In this document: in pieces, positions 1 to 13,233 of the stretch
Position numbering within the stretch: the first letter of the stretch is position 1
Layout: each line of letters begins with the position of its first letter
Source: Serratia quinivorans
Lineage (GTDB): Bacteria > Pseudomonadota > Gammaproteobacteria > Enterobacterales > Enterobacteriaceae
Direction of reading: 5' to 3'
DNA: 64,000 nt
NCBI GenBank assembly: GCA_900457075.1
Contig: UGYN01000002.1
Location: 2,232,001-2,296,000 of the forward strand
Position numbers and translations under genes: made by a program
The notes under the pieces: model-generated
Told to the model about the DNA's origin: nothing
The model's database searches: none
The model's input: the letters and a program-made list of their open reading frames with translations, nothing else

Positions 1-874
<874 letters not shown>

Positions 875-879
875 CTAGC

Positions 880-1743
880 TTAAACCGCGGAGGCTCCCGA
901 AACGATCTCGGTGAGTTCCTGAGTGATGCTGGCCTGACGAGCCTTGTTGTATACCAACTGCAGCTCTTTGATCAGGCTACCGCCGTTATCGGTTGCGGCT
1001 TTCATCGCTACCATTCGTGCGGCCTGCTCGCTGGCCAGGTTTTCCACGACGCCCTGATAAACCTGAGATTCCACATAGCGACGCAGCAAGGTATCAAGCA
1101 GCACTTTTGGATCGGGTTCATACAGGTAATCCCAAGATTTTTTCTTCAGCTCACCGTCTTCGGCAGGCGGCAACGGCAGCAGCTGAACGATCTGTGGTTC
1201 TTGGGACATCGTATTGATAAATTTGTTACTGACAATGTACAGCTTGTCCAAACGACCTTCGTCGTAGGCTTGCAGCATCACTTTCACCGGTCCGATCAGC
1301 TCCGACAGGGAAGGGTTATCCCCCATGCCGGTGACCTGGGCAACCACGTTGCCGCCCACGGAACCAAAGAAAGAAGCCGCTTTAGAGCCAATCAGTGCCA
1401 AATCTGTTTCGACACCTTTTTCGGACCAGCCTTTCATCTCTGCCAACAGGCGCTTGAACAGGTTAATGTTCAAGCCACCACAGAGACCGCGGTCAGTAGA
1501 CACCACCAGATACCCGACGCGCTTAACATCACGCTCATCCAGGTACGGGTGCTTATATTCCAGATTACCCAACGCAAGGTGACCAATCACTTTGCGCATG
1601 GTCTCTGCATAAGGACGGCTGGCCGCCATGCGTTCCTGCGATTTACGCATTTTGGAGGCGGCGACCATTTCCATCGCTTTAGTGATCTTTTGCGTGTTTT
1701 GCACGCTCGCGATCTTACTACGTATCTCTTTTGCGCCGGCCAT
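880..1743 (-). CDS. atpG: ATP synthase F1 subunit gamma
   Basis: Central rotor shaft of F1 that couples proton flow through Fo to conformational change in the alpha/beta hexamer. The protein is 287 residues, the same length as in E. coli, starting [20 protein letters not shown]; the N- and C-terminal helices that form the coiled-coil shaft are conserved (C-terminal [15 protein letters not shown]). It sits between atpA and atpD with short gaps, so it is translated from the polycistronic atp mRNA. Confidence 0.98.
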   Translation of the reverse strand: MAGAKEIRSKIASVQNTQKITKAMEMVAASKMRKSQERMAASRPYAETMRKVIGHLALGNLEYKHPYLDERDVKRVGYLVVSTDRGLCGGLNINLFKRLLAEMKGWSEKGVETDLALIGSKAASFFGSVGGNVVAQVTGMGDNPSLSELIGPVKVMLQAYDEGRLDKLYIVSNKFINTMSQEPQIVQLLPLPPAEDGELKKKSWDYLYEPDPKVLLDTLLRRYVESQVYQGVVENLASEQAARMVAMKAATDNGGSLIKELQLVYNKARQASITQELTEIVSGASAV

Positions 1744-1801
1744 GTCTGCTTCTCCTCATTGCCAGACGGCCTGCTGTTTTACAACTGCAGGCCGCTGAGC
1801 G

Positions 1802-3343
1802 TTACCAGGACTGGGTTTTCTTGAAGGTCTCGAGGATGCCTTTCAGCTTGCCCTCGATCTCATCGTTGAAATTGCCAGTTTGGTTGATGTGGTTCAGCAA
1901 CTCGGCATGCTCGCGGTCTGCGTAAGCAACCAGCGCGGCTTCGAAGCTCACGACTTTCGCGACTTCAACGTCGTTCAGGAAGCCACGTTCTGCGGCAAAC
2001 AGCACCAGAGACTGTTGTGCGACGGACATCGGCGCATACTGTTTCTGTTTCAGCAGCTCGGTCACTTTCTGACCGTGGCTCAGCTGTTTGCGGGTCGCAT
2101 CATCCAGATCGGAAGCGAACTGAGAGAACGCAGCCAGTTCACGATACTGTGCCAGCGCGGTACGAATACCACCGGACAGTTTTTTCATGATCTTGGTTTG
2201 CGCTGCACCGCCCACACGGGATACGGAGATACCCGGGTTAACTGCCGGACGAATACCGGAGTTAAACAGGTTGGATTCCAGGAAGATCTGACCATCGGTA
2301 ATCGAGATTACGTTGGTCGGAACGAACGCGGAAACGTCACCCGCCTGGGTTTCAATGATCGGCAGAGCAGTCAGTGAACCGGTTTGGCCTTTGACTTCAC
2401 CTTTGGTGAAGGCTTCAACGTATTCGGCGTTAACACGCGCAGCACGCTCCAGCAAACGGGAGTGGAGATAGAATACGTCGCCTGGGTAAGCTTCACGACC
2501 TGGTGGACGACGAAGCAGCAGGGAGATCTGACGGTATGCAACGGCCTGTTTGGACAGGTCATCATAAACAATCAGCGCATCTTCACCGCGGTCACGGAAG
2601 TATTCACCCATCGCACAACCGGCATATGGCGCCAGGTATTGCAATGCAGCGGATTCAGACGCGGTAGCAACCACAACGATGGTGTTTGCCAGTGCGCCGT
2701 GCTCTTCCAGTTTGCGCACCACGTTAGCGATGGTGGACGCTTTCTGGCCGATAGCCACGTAAACACATTTGATGCCGGAATCGCGTTGGTTGATGATCGC
2801 ATCGATCGCCAGGGCAGTTTTACCTGTCTGACGGTCACCGATCACCAGCTCACGCTGGCCACGGCCGATTGGGATCATGGCGTCAACAGATTTATAGCCA
2901 GTTTGAACCGGCTGATCTACGGACTGACGCTCGATAACACCAGGGGCAATAGCTTCAACCGGGGAGAAACCGTCGTTATCAACCGGGCCTTTACCGTCAA
3001 TAGGTGCGCCCAGGGTGTTAACTACACGGCCCAGCAGGCCACGGCCAACCGGAACTTCCAGAATACGGCCGGTACATTTTACCTTCATGCCTTCGGCCAG
3101 ATCCGCGTACGGACCCATAACCACAGCACCTACGGAGTCGCGCTCCAGGTTCAATGCGATTGCGTAACGGTTGCCTGGCAGTGCGATCATTTCGCCCTGC
3201 ATAACTTCGGCCAGACCGTGTACGCGGATGATCCCGTCACTGACGGAAACAATAGTACCTTCATTGTGAGCTTCGCTCACCACATTGAACTGAGCAATGC
3301 GCTGCTTGATCAGTTCGCTGATTTCGGTGGAATTCAGTTGCAT
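1802..3343 (-). CDS. atpA: ATP synthase F1 subunit alpha
   Basis: Non-catalytic nucleotide-binding subunit of F1; three copies alternate with beta. The 513-residue protein has the usual enteric length. The P-loop GDRQTGKT lies near residue 170, and the [10 protein letters not shown] segment carries the arginine that reaches into the neighbouring beta catalytic site. It starts [16 protein letters not shown] and follows atpH by 12 bases in the operon. Nothing unusual is seen. Confidence 0.98.
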
Positions 3344-3355
3344 GCTCCAGTCCCC

Positions 3356-3889
3356 TTAAGACTGCAAGACGTCTGTCAGGCGTTCAAGACGACCGCGAAC
3401 GCTGCCATCAATCACCATATCGCCAGCACGGATAATTACGCCGGCCAGTACAGACTTGTCAATTTTGCAATTCAGCTTAACTTTGCGTGACAGACGCTTT
3501 TCCATCGCAGCGGCAATATTAGCCAGCTGTTTGTCGTTCAGTGCGCTCGCAGAGAGCACCTCGACTTCGACGGTGGATTCCAGCAAAGCGCGCAGTTCGA
3601 TGAACTGCTGCAGCACCGCAGGAAGAACCAGTAAACGTCCATTTTCGGCCATTACACGGATAAAGTTCTGGCCATTTTCGTCGAGTTGTTCGCCACATAC
3701 CGCGATGAACGTTCTGGACAGCGTCTCCGGTGCGACAGCACCAGCCAGCAGTTCAGAAATCTGTTCATTGCGAGTGACATCAGCCGCAAACGCCAGCATA
3801 TCCTGCCAGCGATCCAAGCTTTGATGCTCAACGGCAAAGTCAAAAGCTGCTTTGGCGTAGGGGCGAGCTACAGTTACAAATTCAGACAT
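3356..3889 (-). CDS. atpH: ATP synthase F1 subunit delta
   Basis: Peripheral-stalk subunit that joins the top of the alpha/beta hexamer to the b-subunit dimer. It has 177 residues, as in E. coli, starting [20 protein letters not shown], which is the conserved OSCP/delta N-terminal helix. It lies between atpF and atpA with gaps of 14 and 12 bases and is co-transcribed with them. Confidence 0.97.
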   Translation of the reverse strand: MSEFVTVARPYAKAAFDFAVEHQSLDRWQDMLAFAADVTRNEQISELLAGAVAPETLSRTFIAVCGEQLDENGQNFIRVMAENGRLLVLPAVLQQFIELRALLESTVEVEVLSASALNDKQLANIAAAMEKRLSRKVKLNCKIDKSVLAGVIIRAGDMVIDGSVRGRLERLTDVLQS

Positions 3890-3903
3890 CAGCCCCTCCC
3901 TCC

Positions 3904-4374
3904 TTACAGTTCAGCGACCAGTTTATCAACGATGTCGCTGTTAGCAGCTTCATCCACGGAACGTTCGATGATCTTCTCGGCGCCGGCAATTGCCAGCATC
4001 GCGACTTGCTTACGCAACTCTTCACGAGCGCGCTTACGTTCGGCTTCGATCTCAGCCTGAGCCTGCGCCACGATTTTGTTACGTTCCTGCTCGGCTTCGG
4101 CTTTCGCTTCATCCATGATCTGAGCTTTGCGTTTGTTTGCTTGCTCGATGATCACCTGAGCTTCTGCTTTAGCAGTTTTCAGCTGGTCGGTCGCATTGGC
4201 TTGCGCTAAGTCCAAATCTTTTTTGGCACGTTCTGCAGAAGCGAGACCGTCAGCAATTTCTCCCTGACGCTTCTCGATGGCTGCCATGATCGGCGGCCAT
4301 ACGTACTTCATGCAGAACCAGACAAACAGAACGAACGCGATGGCCTGGCCGAGGATTGTTGCGTTAAGATTCAC
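3904..4374 (-). CDS. atpF: ATP synthase Fo subunit b
   Basis: Membrane-anchored peripheral stalk of the ATP synthase; two copies form a long coiled coil that holds F1 against rotation. The 156 residues start [20 protein letters not shown], a single N-terminal membrane segment, followed by a long charged helix rich in Ala, Lys and Glu. It has the same length as the E. coli protein and stands between atpE and atpH. Confidence 0.98.
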
Positions 4375-4431
4375 AGCACAATGCCTCTTTAAAAGTTAAT
4401 AGTGTGGTTTCAGTGTAGAGAAGTTCTCTAC

Positions 4432-4702
<271 letters not shown>

Positions 4703-4720
4703 ACAAGTGTTTTAAGAAAA

Positions 4721-5946
<1,226 letters not shown>

Positions 5947-6039
5947 GACGTTTGTTCTCTCCGTACCCCTGAGGAGGTATGCTGAGTGACGTATAAAACT
6001 TTCTTTACTGCTCTGAGTCAAGCAGCAAAAAACGAGCAA

Positions 6040-6067
6040 ATTATACGGGGCATACCAACGAATTCAA
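6040..6067 (-). promoter_or_regulatory. Main promoter of the atp operon (sigma70 type)
   Basis: On the minus strand a -35 TTGAAT and a perfect -10 TATAAT are separated by 16 bases, 94 bases before the atpI start. Position and sequence fit the constitutive promoter expected for the operon; no competing hexamer pair nearby is as good. Confidence 0.7.
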
Positions 6068-6586
6068 TCGATAAGTAGCGAAAAGGTGAACAATTATTTA
6101 AATTCCCCCATTTCAGGCTATTTTCACAAGAAAACGGTCGGAATAATAGGGCTCATTTAATTGTCTGATTATTCCAGTGTTACAGCAAGAAACGTGTAGT
6201 TGCTCACAATAATACCTATTTCTGATTTATAGCCCACGGCCAACCAAAGCGTCTTTAGCAAATCGGGCGATCAAAAAGATATTATAAATCAGAATATTAC
6301 AAGTTAACTGTTCAAAAACAATCCGTCTACCCGCTAAAAACCTTTTATTGACAGCTTCAGGGATAATATTCCAACAGCTAATTAACATTAGCAGCAAAGC
6401 AAGATCCTTCACTTATGGTTGCTAACGAAACTATTACGATCTGCAATTACCCTATTGTCACCAATTGGTGGCTATTTTTGTGTTAATAAAAAGTAAATTA
6501 ACTAAAAAAACCACCCATTGATTAGCCTGCTTACTTTAACCATGTGCACTATCTTTTAATTAGCGCTTACTTGATCAAAAACAAAC
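6068..6586. other. AT-rich gap between the atp operon and rsmG, no gene seen
   Basis: About 520 bases of AT-rich DNA upstream of the atp promoter and downstream of rsmG. The only open frame (6227-6412, minus strand, 61 codons) has no ribosome site or recognisable family and is not called. No strong hairpin with a T-run was found for rsmG here. Confidence 0.5.
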
Positions 6587-7207
6587 TCAGTTTGCCTTAA
6601 GGATAACCAGATGACGTTCACCTTCGAGTTCCGGTACCTGCAGACGTACGACTGATTCCAACTCAATGCCCGGCGGCAACTGCGTAAGCTCTTCGTCTGG
6701 GCGTACTCCTTTCAGCGCGTAGAAACGCCCCTGCCCTTTTGCCGGCAAGTGATGACACCAGGACAGCATATCCTGCAGTGAGGCGAAGGCGCGGCTGATG
6801 ACGCCGTCAAACGGCGGCTCCGCAGGAAACTCCTCAACGCGGCTCTGAACCGGCTCAACGTTGGTCAAACCCAGTTCATGCTGCACCTGACGCAGGAAGC
6901 GTACACGCTTGCCCAGGCTGTCGAGCAAGGTGAAATGGGAATCGGGGCGAACAATGGCCAGCGGTATGCCTGGCAAGCCGGGACCGGTGCCCACGTCGAT
7001 AAAACGCTTACCCTGCAGATGCGGGTTGACTACGATGCTGTCGAGAATATGGCGAACCAGCATTTGCTGCGGATCGCGCACCGAAGTGAGGTTATACGCC
7101 TTGTTCCACTTATCCAGCATGCCGACATAGCCCAGCAACTGCTGTTTTTGCCGATCGGGAAGCGTAATGCCTGCCGCTTTGAGCAACGAATCTAATTTTT
7201 TCTGCAC
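6587..7207 (-). CDS. rsmG: 16S rRNA (guanine527-N7)-methyltransferase
   Basis: Methylates G527 in the 530 loop of 16S rRNA using S-adenosylmethionine (formerly gidB). The 206 residues (207 in E. coli) carry the SAM-binding motif [16 protein letters not shown] near residue 65. The start is GTG at 7207, preceded by AAGGA at good spacing. It follows mnmG in the same direction, as in other enterics, and can be co-transcribed with it. Confidence 0.97.
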   Translation of the reverse strand: MQKKLDSLLKAAGITLPDRQKQQLLGYVGMLDKWNKAYNLTSVRDPQQMLVRHILDSIVVNPHLQGKRFIDVGTGPGLPGIPLAIVRPDSHFTLLDSLGKRVRFLRQVQHELGLTNVEPVQSRVEEFPAEPPFDGVISRAFASLQDMLSWCHHLPAKGQGRFYALKGVRPDEELTQLPPGIELESVVRLQVPELEGERHLVILKAN

Positions 7208-7344
7208 AATGAGTCCTTAGACTGGCGCACAACGGCAAGCCAGGTAGGGGCTGCCCAAGAAGGTGACCATAATAATTCAGGCCAGAAACGATGTCAGCGG
7301 CCGTTTGCCGATCAAATAATCAAACGGCCGCCCAAAAACAGGAT

Positions 7345-9235
7345 TTATGCGCTGCGGCGCAGCAGCCCCTGCTTTTTCAGCCAAATCAGTAGAATTGAGA
7401 TCGCCGCCGGCGTGATGCCAGAAATGCGTGAAGCCTGGCCGATCGAATTCGGCTTGTGGTCATTCAACTTGGCGATCACTTCATTCGACAGGCCAGAAAC
7501 CTGCTGGTAATCGAGATCCAACGGCAGCACGGTGTTCTCATTGCGCTGCTGTTTTTCGATCTCTTCCTGCTGGCGAGCAATATAACCTTCGTATTTTTAC
7601 CTGGATCTCAACCTGCTCGGCTGCCTGAGTATCGGCCAGCGGCGGCGCAAATGCCGCGACGGAGGTCAATTGGGTGTAATCCATTTCCGGGCGGCGCAGC
7701 AGTTCTTCACCGTTGGCTTCACGCGACAGCGGTGCTTTCAGCAGCGCGTTCACCTGCTCGACGTTTTCGGCGTGCGGATGCATCCAGATGTCGCGCAGGC
7801 GCTGACGTTCCTGTTCGATGTGCTCGAGTTTTTCGCTAAAGCGTGCCCAGCGGGCATCGTCCACCAGGCCCAGTTCGCGGCCTTTTTCCGTCAGGCGCAG
7901 ATCGGCATTGTCTTCACGTAACATCAGGCGGTATTCGGCACGTGATGTGAACATGCGGTACGGCTCTTTGGTGCCCAGGGTGCTGAGGTCGTCCACCAGC
8001 ACGCCCAGATAAGCCTGATCGCGGCGTGGTGACCAGCCTTCGTCTTCATTGGCGTAGCGGCCGGCATTCAGGCCGGCCAACAGGCCTTGCGCTGCAGCCT
8101 CTTCGTAACCGGTGGTGCCGTTGATTTGGCCGGCGAAGAACAGGCCCTGAATAAATTTGCTTTCCAGCGTCGGCTTCAGATCGCGAGGATCGAAGAAATC
8201 ATACTCGATGGCATAGCCTGGTCGAATGATCCGGGCATTTTGCATCCCTTCCATCGAACGGACGATCTGCATCTGTACGTCAAACGGCAGGCTGGTGGAG
8301 ATGCCGTTTGGATAAATTTCATTGCTGGTCAGGCCTTCCGGCTCAAGGAAGATCTGGTGCGCGTTACGATCGGCAAAACGCATCACCTTGTCTTCGATCG
8401 ACGGGCAGTAACGCGGGCCGATCCCTTCGATGATCCCGGCATACATCGGGCTGCGATCGAGGTTATTACGGATCACATCATGGGTTTTTTCATTGGTGTA
8501 GGTGATGTAACACGCCATTTGTTCAGGGTGTTGCCCAGCGTTGCCCATGAACGAGAACACCGGGATCGGTGTATCACCGTGTTGAGGTGCCAATACGCTG
8601 AAATCTATGCTGCGGGCATCGATACGCGGCGGTGTACCGGTTTTCAGTCGGTTAACACGCAAAGGCAATTCACGCAGTCGCTGTGACAGTGAGATCGATG
8701 GCGGATCTCCGGCACGGCCACCGCTGTAGTTTTCCAGACCAATGTGGATCTTGCCGTCCAGGAAGGTACCTACGGTCAGTACTACCGCCTTGGCGCGGAA
8801 TTTCAGCCCCATTTGGGTCACGGCACCGACAACGCGATCGTTTTCCACGATCAGATCTTCGACCGGTTGCTGGAAGATCATCAGATTGGGCTGGTTCTCC
8901 AGAGCAGTACGTACCGCTTGACGATACAGTACTCGGTCAGCCTGAGCCCGGGTGGCTCGTACCGCAGGGCCTTTGCTGGCGTTTAGTATCCTAAACTGGA
9001 TGCCGGCATGGTCGATCGCTGTGGCCATCAGGCCGCCAAGTGCATCAATTTCCTTAACCAGATGCCCTTTACCAATACCGCCAATCGCCGGGTTGCAAGA
9101 CATTTGCCCCAGCGTATCGATATTGTGAGTCAGTAATAAAGTCTGACGTCCCATACGTGCCGCGGCCATAGCGGCTTCGGTACCGGCATGGCCACCACCG
9201 ATGATGATGACGTCAAATTGCTCTGGATAAAACAT
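7345..9235 (-). CDS. mnmG: tRNA U34 carboxymethylaminomethyl-modification enzyme MnmG, frameshifted near C-terminus
   Basis: FAD-binding subunit (GidA) that with MnmE modifies the wobble uridine of several tRNAs. The N-terminal dinucleotide fold [15 protein letters not shown] and the [18 protein letters not shown] segment are intact. The frame breaks after [11 protein letters not shown]: five T at 7594-7598 (A5 on the coding strand) where four are needed. The natural C-terminal part, ending [10 protein letters not shown], continues in another frame to 7345. Removing one base gives 629 residues, exactly the E. coli length. As written the first frame ends at 7538 with a foreign tail. A sequencing error is more likely than a real mutation. 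Confidence 0.93.
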
Positions 9236-9288
9236 GGAACTGCACCTCGTCGTATTGCGAACGATCGTTGTTTGCCCTGGGGTGGTGG

Positions 9289-9317
9289 ATTCTACTCAAG
9301 TTTAGTCGATCGACCAA
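9289..9317 (-). promoter_or_regulatory. Probable mnmG (gidA) promoter next to oriC
   Basis: Minus strand -35 TTGGTC, 17-base spacer, -10 TAGAAT, about 54 bases before the mnmG start. The position matches the gidA promoter at the left edge of E. coli oriC, whose transcription affects initiation. Confidence 0.55.
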
Positions 9318-9324
9318 GTGGTCA

Positions 9325-9591
9325 GGATCCTTGAGTAATTAAAAGAAGATCTTTTTATTTAAAGATCTCTTTATTAGATCTCTTATTAGGATCGCGATCT
9401 TCTGTGGATAAGTGATTATTCGCGATTGAGATCAGCTAATTAAGGAGGATCGTTAGCTGTGAATGATCGGTGATCCTATGGCTTATAAGCTGGGATCTAA
9501 ATGGCATGTTATGCACAGGACAAAAAGCGACCTAAGGTTGTTATTGGGATAACTACCGGTTTTACCCTGCTTTTAAGCATAGTTATCCACA
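9325..9591. other. oriC: Chromosomal replication origin oriC
   Basis: The gap between mnmG and mioC holds the bacterial origin. On the left are three AT-rich 13-mers for duplex opening, at 9348-9360, 9364-9376 and 9377-9389, each starting GATCT. DnaA boxes: R1 TGTGGATAA at 9403-9411, R2-like TTATGCACA at 9509-9517, R3-like TTGGGATAA at 9544-9552, and R4 TTATCCACA at 9583-9591. About a dozen GATC sites for Dam and SeqA are spread through it, and GTGAATGATCGGTGATCCT matches the E. coli origin closely. An IHF-like site is possible around 9428-9441 but weak. Order and spacing follow E. coli oriC. Confidence 0.96.
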
Positions 9592-9616
9592 ATCGTTCGG
9601 GTGATCTTTGAACAAA

Positions 9617-10057
9617 TTAGAGTAAATTAATCCAATTTTTCACCCATTCCTCTGCTGGATCCTCAGGAATTTCGTGTTCAGTCACGTCGATCTCGAGCCG
9701 ATCGCCGATCCTTTTCGCTCCACGGGCAATCAGAAGATCGTCGATCCGTTGGATCGCACCACAGAAAGTATCGTATTCAGAGCTACCCAAACCGACTGCA
9801 CCGAACTGCACCTGGGATAAATCAGGAAGCTGTTCTTCTATTTGTTCCAGCAGCGGTTGCAGGTTATCCGGTAAATCCCCGGCGCCATGGGTCGAAGACA
9901 CCACCAGCCAGCGTCCGGACAGGGTCAATTCATCCAATTCAGGGCCGTGCAGGGTCTCGGTAGTAAAGCCTGCCGCTTCCAGCTTTTCAGCCAGGTGCTC
10001 GGCTACGTACTCGGCACTGCCAAGCGTACTGCCACTGATCAGAGTAATGTCTGCCAT
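9617..10057 (-). CDS. mioC: FMN-binding flavodoxin-like protein MioC
   Basis: Short flavodoxin reported to act in biotin synthase electron transfer in E. coli. The 146 residues (147 in E. coli) begin MADITLISGSTLGSAEYVAE, in which the phosphate-binding loop for FMN is SGSTLGSA. It reads leftward into oriC, so its transcription passes through the origin, as in E. coli. Confidence 0.95.
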   Translation of the reverse strand: MADITLISGSTLGSAEYVAEHLAEKLEAAGFTTETLHGPELDELTLSGRWLVVSSTHGAGDLPDNLQPLLEQIEEQLPDLSQVQFGAVGLGSSEYDTFCGAIQRIDDLLIARGAKRIGDRLEIDVTEHEIPEDPAEEWVKNWINLL

Positions 10058-10123
10058 GAAATGAATGATCCCAACCTTCTCAAAGTGGCAGCATTGTACG
10101 CTGTGAATCGGCTGGGATCTACC

Positions 10124-10132
10124 TGTGGATAA
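10124..10132 (-). promoter_or_regulatory. DnaA box upstream of mioC
   Basis: A perfect consensus box (TGTGGATAA on the plus strand, TTATCCACA on the minus) 67 bases before the mioC start. In E. coli DnaA represses mioC transcription through boxes at the promoter, so the same control is likely. Confidence 0.7.
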
Positions 10133-10154
10133 TATGGGTATAGTAAATAGTTGG

Positions 10155-10616
10155 CTAGGGAGTGATGGTACGCATGATGGGGTTCTGCAGCGAGATCAGG
10201 GTTTCCGTAGACTGGATCTCGTCAATAGTCTGGATCTTGTTGATAAGTACTTGTTGCAGCGCATCTATCGAGCGGCACATCACTTTGATAAACACGCTGT
10301 AGTGGCCGGTGGTGTAATAGGCCTCGACCACTTCCTCCAGGCTTTCGAGCTTTTTCAGTGCAGAAGGATAGTCTTTGGCACTCTTTAATATAATGCCGAT
10401 AAAACAGCAGACGTCGTAGCCCAGGCGTTTGGGATTCACGTCTACCCGTGCTCCGGTGATGATACCGGCCTGCTTCATCTTCTCTACTCGCACGTGAATG
10501 GTTCCGGGACTGACGGCAAAATTCTTCGCCAGTTCGGCATAAGGCGTGCGCGCGTTTTCCATCAAGGCATTAAGAATGCCGCGATCGAGATTATCGATCT
10601 GATAATTTTCAGCCAT
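10155..10616 (-). CDS. asnC: Lrp/AsnC-family transcriptional regulator AsnC
   Basis: Asparagine-responsive regulator that activates asnA and represses itself. The 153 residues (152 in E. coli) have an N-terminal helix-turn-helix (about residues 20-45, ELAKNFAVSPGTIHVRVEKM) and a C-terminal RAM ligand-binding domain. It is divergent from asnA with about 155 bases between the starts, which should contain its operator. Confidence 0.96.
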   Translation of the reverse strand: MAENYQIDNLDRGILNALMENARTPYAELAKNFAVSPGTIHVRVEKMKQAGIITGARVDVNPKRLGYDVCCFIGIILKSAKDYPSALKKLESLEEVVEAYYTTGHYSVFIKVMCRSIDALQQVLINKIQTIDEIQSTETLISLQNPIMRTITP

Positions 10617-10771
10617 TTAATCCCCCACTAATTGCTGATTGTTGAATTATTACCGCATCAAAATGAACGATTAAAAGTGAAAAGGCAATATTGATTAGCG
10701 GATATTGAATTGTGGTGCCGTTCTGTTGCTTAATCGTTGGCAACAGAGACAGGTTTATAAGAGATACGGCA

Positions 10772-11764
10772 ATGAAAAAACAATTTATTCAAAAACAACA
10801 ACAAATCAGCCTGGTTAAATCCTTTTTCTCCCGCCAGTTGGAACAACAGCTTGGCCTGATCGAAGTACAGGCGCCGATCCTCAGCCGTCTGGGTGACGGC
10901 ACCCAGGACAACCTGTCCGGTAGCGAGAAAGCGGTACAGGTAAAGGTGAAAACCCTGCCGGACGCCACCTTCGAAGTGGTGCACTCACTGGCCAAATGGA
11001 AGCGTAAAACGCTGGGCAGCTATGACTTTGGCGCCGGTGAAGGCCTGTATACCCATATGAAAGCACTGCGCCCGGACGAAGATCGTCTGAGCGCCATCCA
11101 TTCGGTCTACGTTGATCAATGGGACTGGGAGCGGGTGATGGGCGATGGCGAACGCAGCCAGGATTACCTCGAAAGCACCGTGCGCAGTATTTATGCGGCG
11201 ATTAAGGCTACCGAAGGGGAAGTGAGTCGCGAATACGGCTTAACGCCGTTCCTGCCGGAGCAAATCCATTTTGTGCACAGCGAAACCCTGCTGCAACGCT
11301 ACCCTGAACTGGATGCCAAAGGCCGTGAGCGGGCGATTGCCAAAGAGCTGGGCGCGGTATTTCTGATCGGTATTGGTGGCAAATTGTCACACGGCAAATC
11401 ACACGATGTGCGTGCGCCGGATTATGATGACTGGACCACCCCAGCAGCTGAAGGGCTGGCCGGCCTGAACGGTGACATCCTGGTATGGAACCCGGTGCTG
11501 AAGGACGCCTTCGAACTTTCTTCTATGGGGATCCGCGTTGACGCCAGCGCGCTGAAACGCCAATTGGCACAGACCGGTGATGAAGATCGCCTGGCGCTGG
11601 AATGGCATCAGTCATTGCTGCGTGGCGAGATGCCACAAACCATCGGTGGCGGTATCGGTCAGTCGCGCCTGGTGATGCTATTGCTGCAACTGTCGCACAT
11701 CGGGCAGGTACAGTGCGGCGTGTGGTCACCTCAGGTACGTGAGGCGGTAGAAGGGCTGCTGTAA
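10772..11764 (+). CDS. asnA: Aspartate-ammonia ligase (asparagine synthetase A)
   Basis: Makes asparagine from aspartate, ammonia and ATP; structurally related to class II aminoacyl-tRNA synthetases. The start at 10772 ([16 protein letters not shown]) gives 330 residues, the E. coli length; an upstream in-frame start at 10712 is not supported. Conserved blocks [10 protein letters not shown] and GGGIGQSR are present. It ends three bases before the convergent viaA stop, so there is no room for a separate terminator. Confidence 0.97.
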   Translation: MKKQFIQKQQQISLVKSFFSRQLEQQLGLIEVQAPILSRLGDGTQDNLSGSEKAVQVKVKTLPDATFEVVHSLAKWKRKTLGSYDFGAGEGLYTHMKALRPDEDRLSAIHSVYVDQWDWERVMGDGERSQDYLESTVRSIYAAIKATEGEVSREYGLTPFLPEQIHFVHSETLLQRYPELDAKGRERAIAKELGAVFLIGIGGKLSHGKSHDVRAPDYDDWTTPAAEGLAGLNGDILVWNPVLKDAFELSSMGIRVDASALKRQLAQTGDEDRLALEWHQSLLRGEMPQTIGGGIGQSRLVMLLLQLSHIGQVQCGVWSPQVREAVEGLL

Positions 11765-11767
11765 TAC

Positions 11768-13231
11768 TCAGCGCCGCCAGCGGCGCATTAAGCGGCTTTT
11801 TAACCCGGTATCAAAGCGCCAGATATGATCGAAGATGCGCATGATACCGGGCTTGCCGTAGTTGGACATCGCCACTGCGTGAAAGCGCTGCTGGTGGTTT
11901 TGCTGCAGTTGTTTAACCTTCTTTATTATCTCCTCCGGCAATCGCTGGGCAATAAAGTCAGAAATGATCACCGCGTCGGCGTCGAACCAGCCGCTTTCCG
12001 TCATTTTGCTCACCGTGGCATTCAGGCAGGCCGCCAGATCGGTGCCGCCGCGAAAATGCTGACCGAGAAAGCGAACCGCCTGCTCAATACCGCTGGCGGC
12101 GGTCAGTTCGTAATGCACTATCTGGTTGGCGAACAGCATGATGTAGCAGCGGCGGTTATCCGCCAGCGCAATGCGCAACAGCGCCAGACAGAAAGCCTTG
12201 GCGCACTGCTCGTTGAAACCGCCCATCGAACCTGAGGTATCCACGCAGACAATAAACGGCCCGCGAGGTTGTTGATCCTGCTGCTGGTGAGTGACCTGAC
12301 GGATATGGATCTGTTCCTGCCAGACATCGCCCTGCAGACGATAGCTCAATAGCCGTTTTTCCAGCAGGCGGCGGTAAAACTCAAACTCCAGCTCTTCAAT
12401 GCCCAGCGTGACCAACTCGGGCGGCAGCAGGCGCAGAATATCGTCGCTCTGGTGAATGCCGCTGACCTCTTCCGGCAGCGTGGCCGGCACCTGCACCATC
12501 ACGCGGAAAGGCTCCGGCAACGCGTCCTGCTGTTGCACCGCCTTGGCCTGATAGCTGCGCCCAAGCTGCTGTGCCAGCTTTTTCAGTTCCGGTTGCTGCT
12601 GCAAGAAATTGCCGTATTCCACCAGCCGTTGGTAATCACCCCGTTGCAGATGGCCTTTACTCATATCCCAAAGCCGCCCGGCAGCGGTGTCGTTTTCCGA
12701 CAGCAGCGGCTCCAGGGCGCCACTCAGCGCCAGACGTTCCTGCAGCTCCGCCATCAGCTGTTCGCGTTCCTGTTCCAGCAATTGGTGATGCATCATGGTG
12801 GCCTGCAGCGTCAGGCTGATGCGCCAGCGCTGCAGAAACAGGGTTTGGAAGCTGTCATCCAGTGGATGGTTGGGCAGATCGGCGGCGTCCACCAGTGAGC
12901 GCGCCTGCTCATAAAAGGGAGAAACCAGTTGGCGCAGCAGATCCAGGGTGTCGTTAAGGTTGTGGAAGAACTGGGTGTTGTTCTCTAGCTGACACTGTTG
13001 ATAACGATAGAATTCCTGTGCCAGCGCGGGCGGCACCATGGCTTCATGCAGGCGTTCTTTCAGCTGTAGCTTCCAGCGTGGCAGGTCGCGATCCAGCGCC
13101 CGGCGGATCGCCGGAAACTTTTTGAAGAAAATCGACAGCTGCGGTGCCGCCAGCATGCCGATGATCATCTCCTCGATCAGTTCACCTTCGGTGATCGCCA
13201 GCAGCAGATCGAGTGTTTCCAGGCTGAGCAT
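11768..13231 (-). CDS. viaA: VWA-domain protein ViaA, partner of RavA
   Basis: Protein with a C-terminal von Willebrand factor A domain that works with the MoxR ATPase RavA. The 487 residues (483 in E. coli) contain the metal-binding DTSGS motif in [19 protein letters not shown] and end in [17 protein letters not shown]. It starts two bases after the ravA stop, so the two are translationally coupled. Linked in E. coli to respiratory complexes and aminoglycoside sensitivity. Confidence 0.96.
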   Translation of the reverse strand: MLSLETLDLLLAITEGELIEEMIIGMLAAPQLSIFFKKFPAIRRALDRDLPRWKLQLKERLHEAMVPPALAQEFYRYQQCQLENNTQFFHNLNDTLDLLRQLVSPFYEQARSLVDAADLPNHPLDDSFQTLFLQRWRISLTLQATMMHHQLLEQEREQLMAELQERLALSGALEPLLSENDTAAGRLWDMSKGHLQRGDYQRLVEYGNFLQQQPELKKLAQQLGRSYQAKAVQQQDALPEPFRVMVQVPATLPEEVSGIHQSDDILRLLPPELVTLGIEELEFEFYRRLLEKRLLSYRLQGDVWQEQIHIRQVTHQQQDQQPRGPFIVCVDTSGSMGGFNEQCAKAFCLALLRIALADNRRCYIMLFANQIVHYELTAASGIEQAVRFLGQHFRGGTDLAACLNATVSKMTESGWFDADAVIISDFIAQRLPEEIIKKVKQLQQNHQQRFHAVAMSNYGKPGIMRIFDHIWRFDTGLKSRLMRRWRR

Positions 13232-13233
13232 AA

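Noticed and set aside
6227..6412. 61-codon hydrophobic frame upstream of atpI
   Set aside because: AT-rich intergenic DNA, no ribosome binding site, no known counterpart at this place.
7297..7331. 11-base inverted repeat GCGGCCGTTTG between rsmG and mnmG
   Set aside because: No T-run on the minus strand and the genes are probably co-transcribed; too little to call a terminator, though it could be an RNA processing site.
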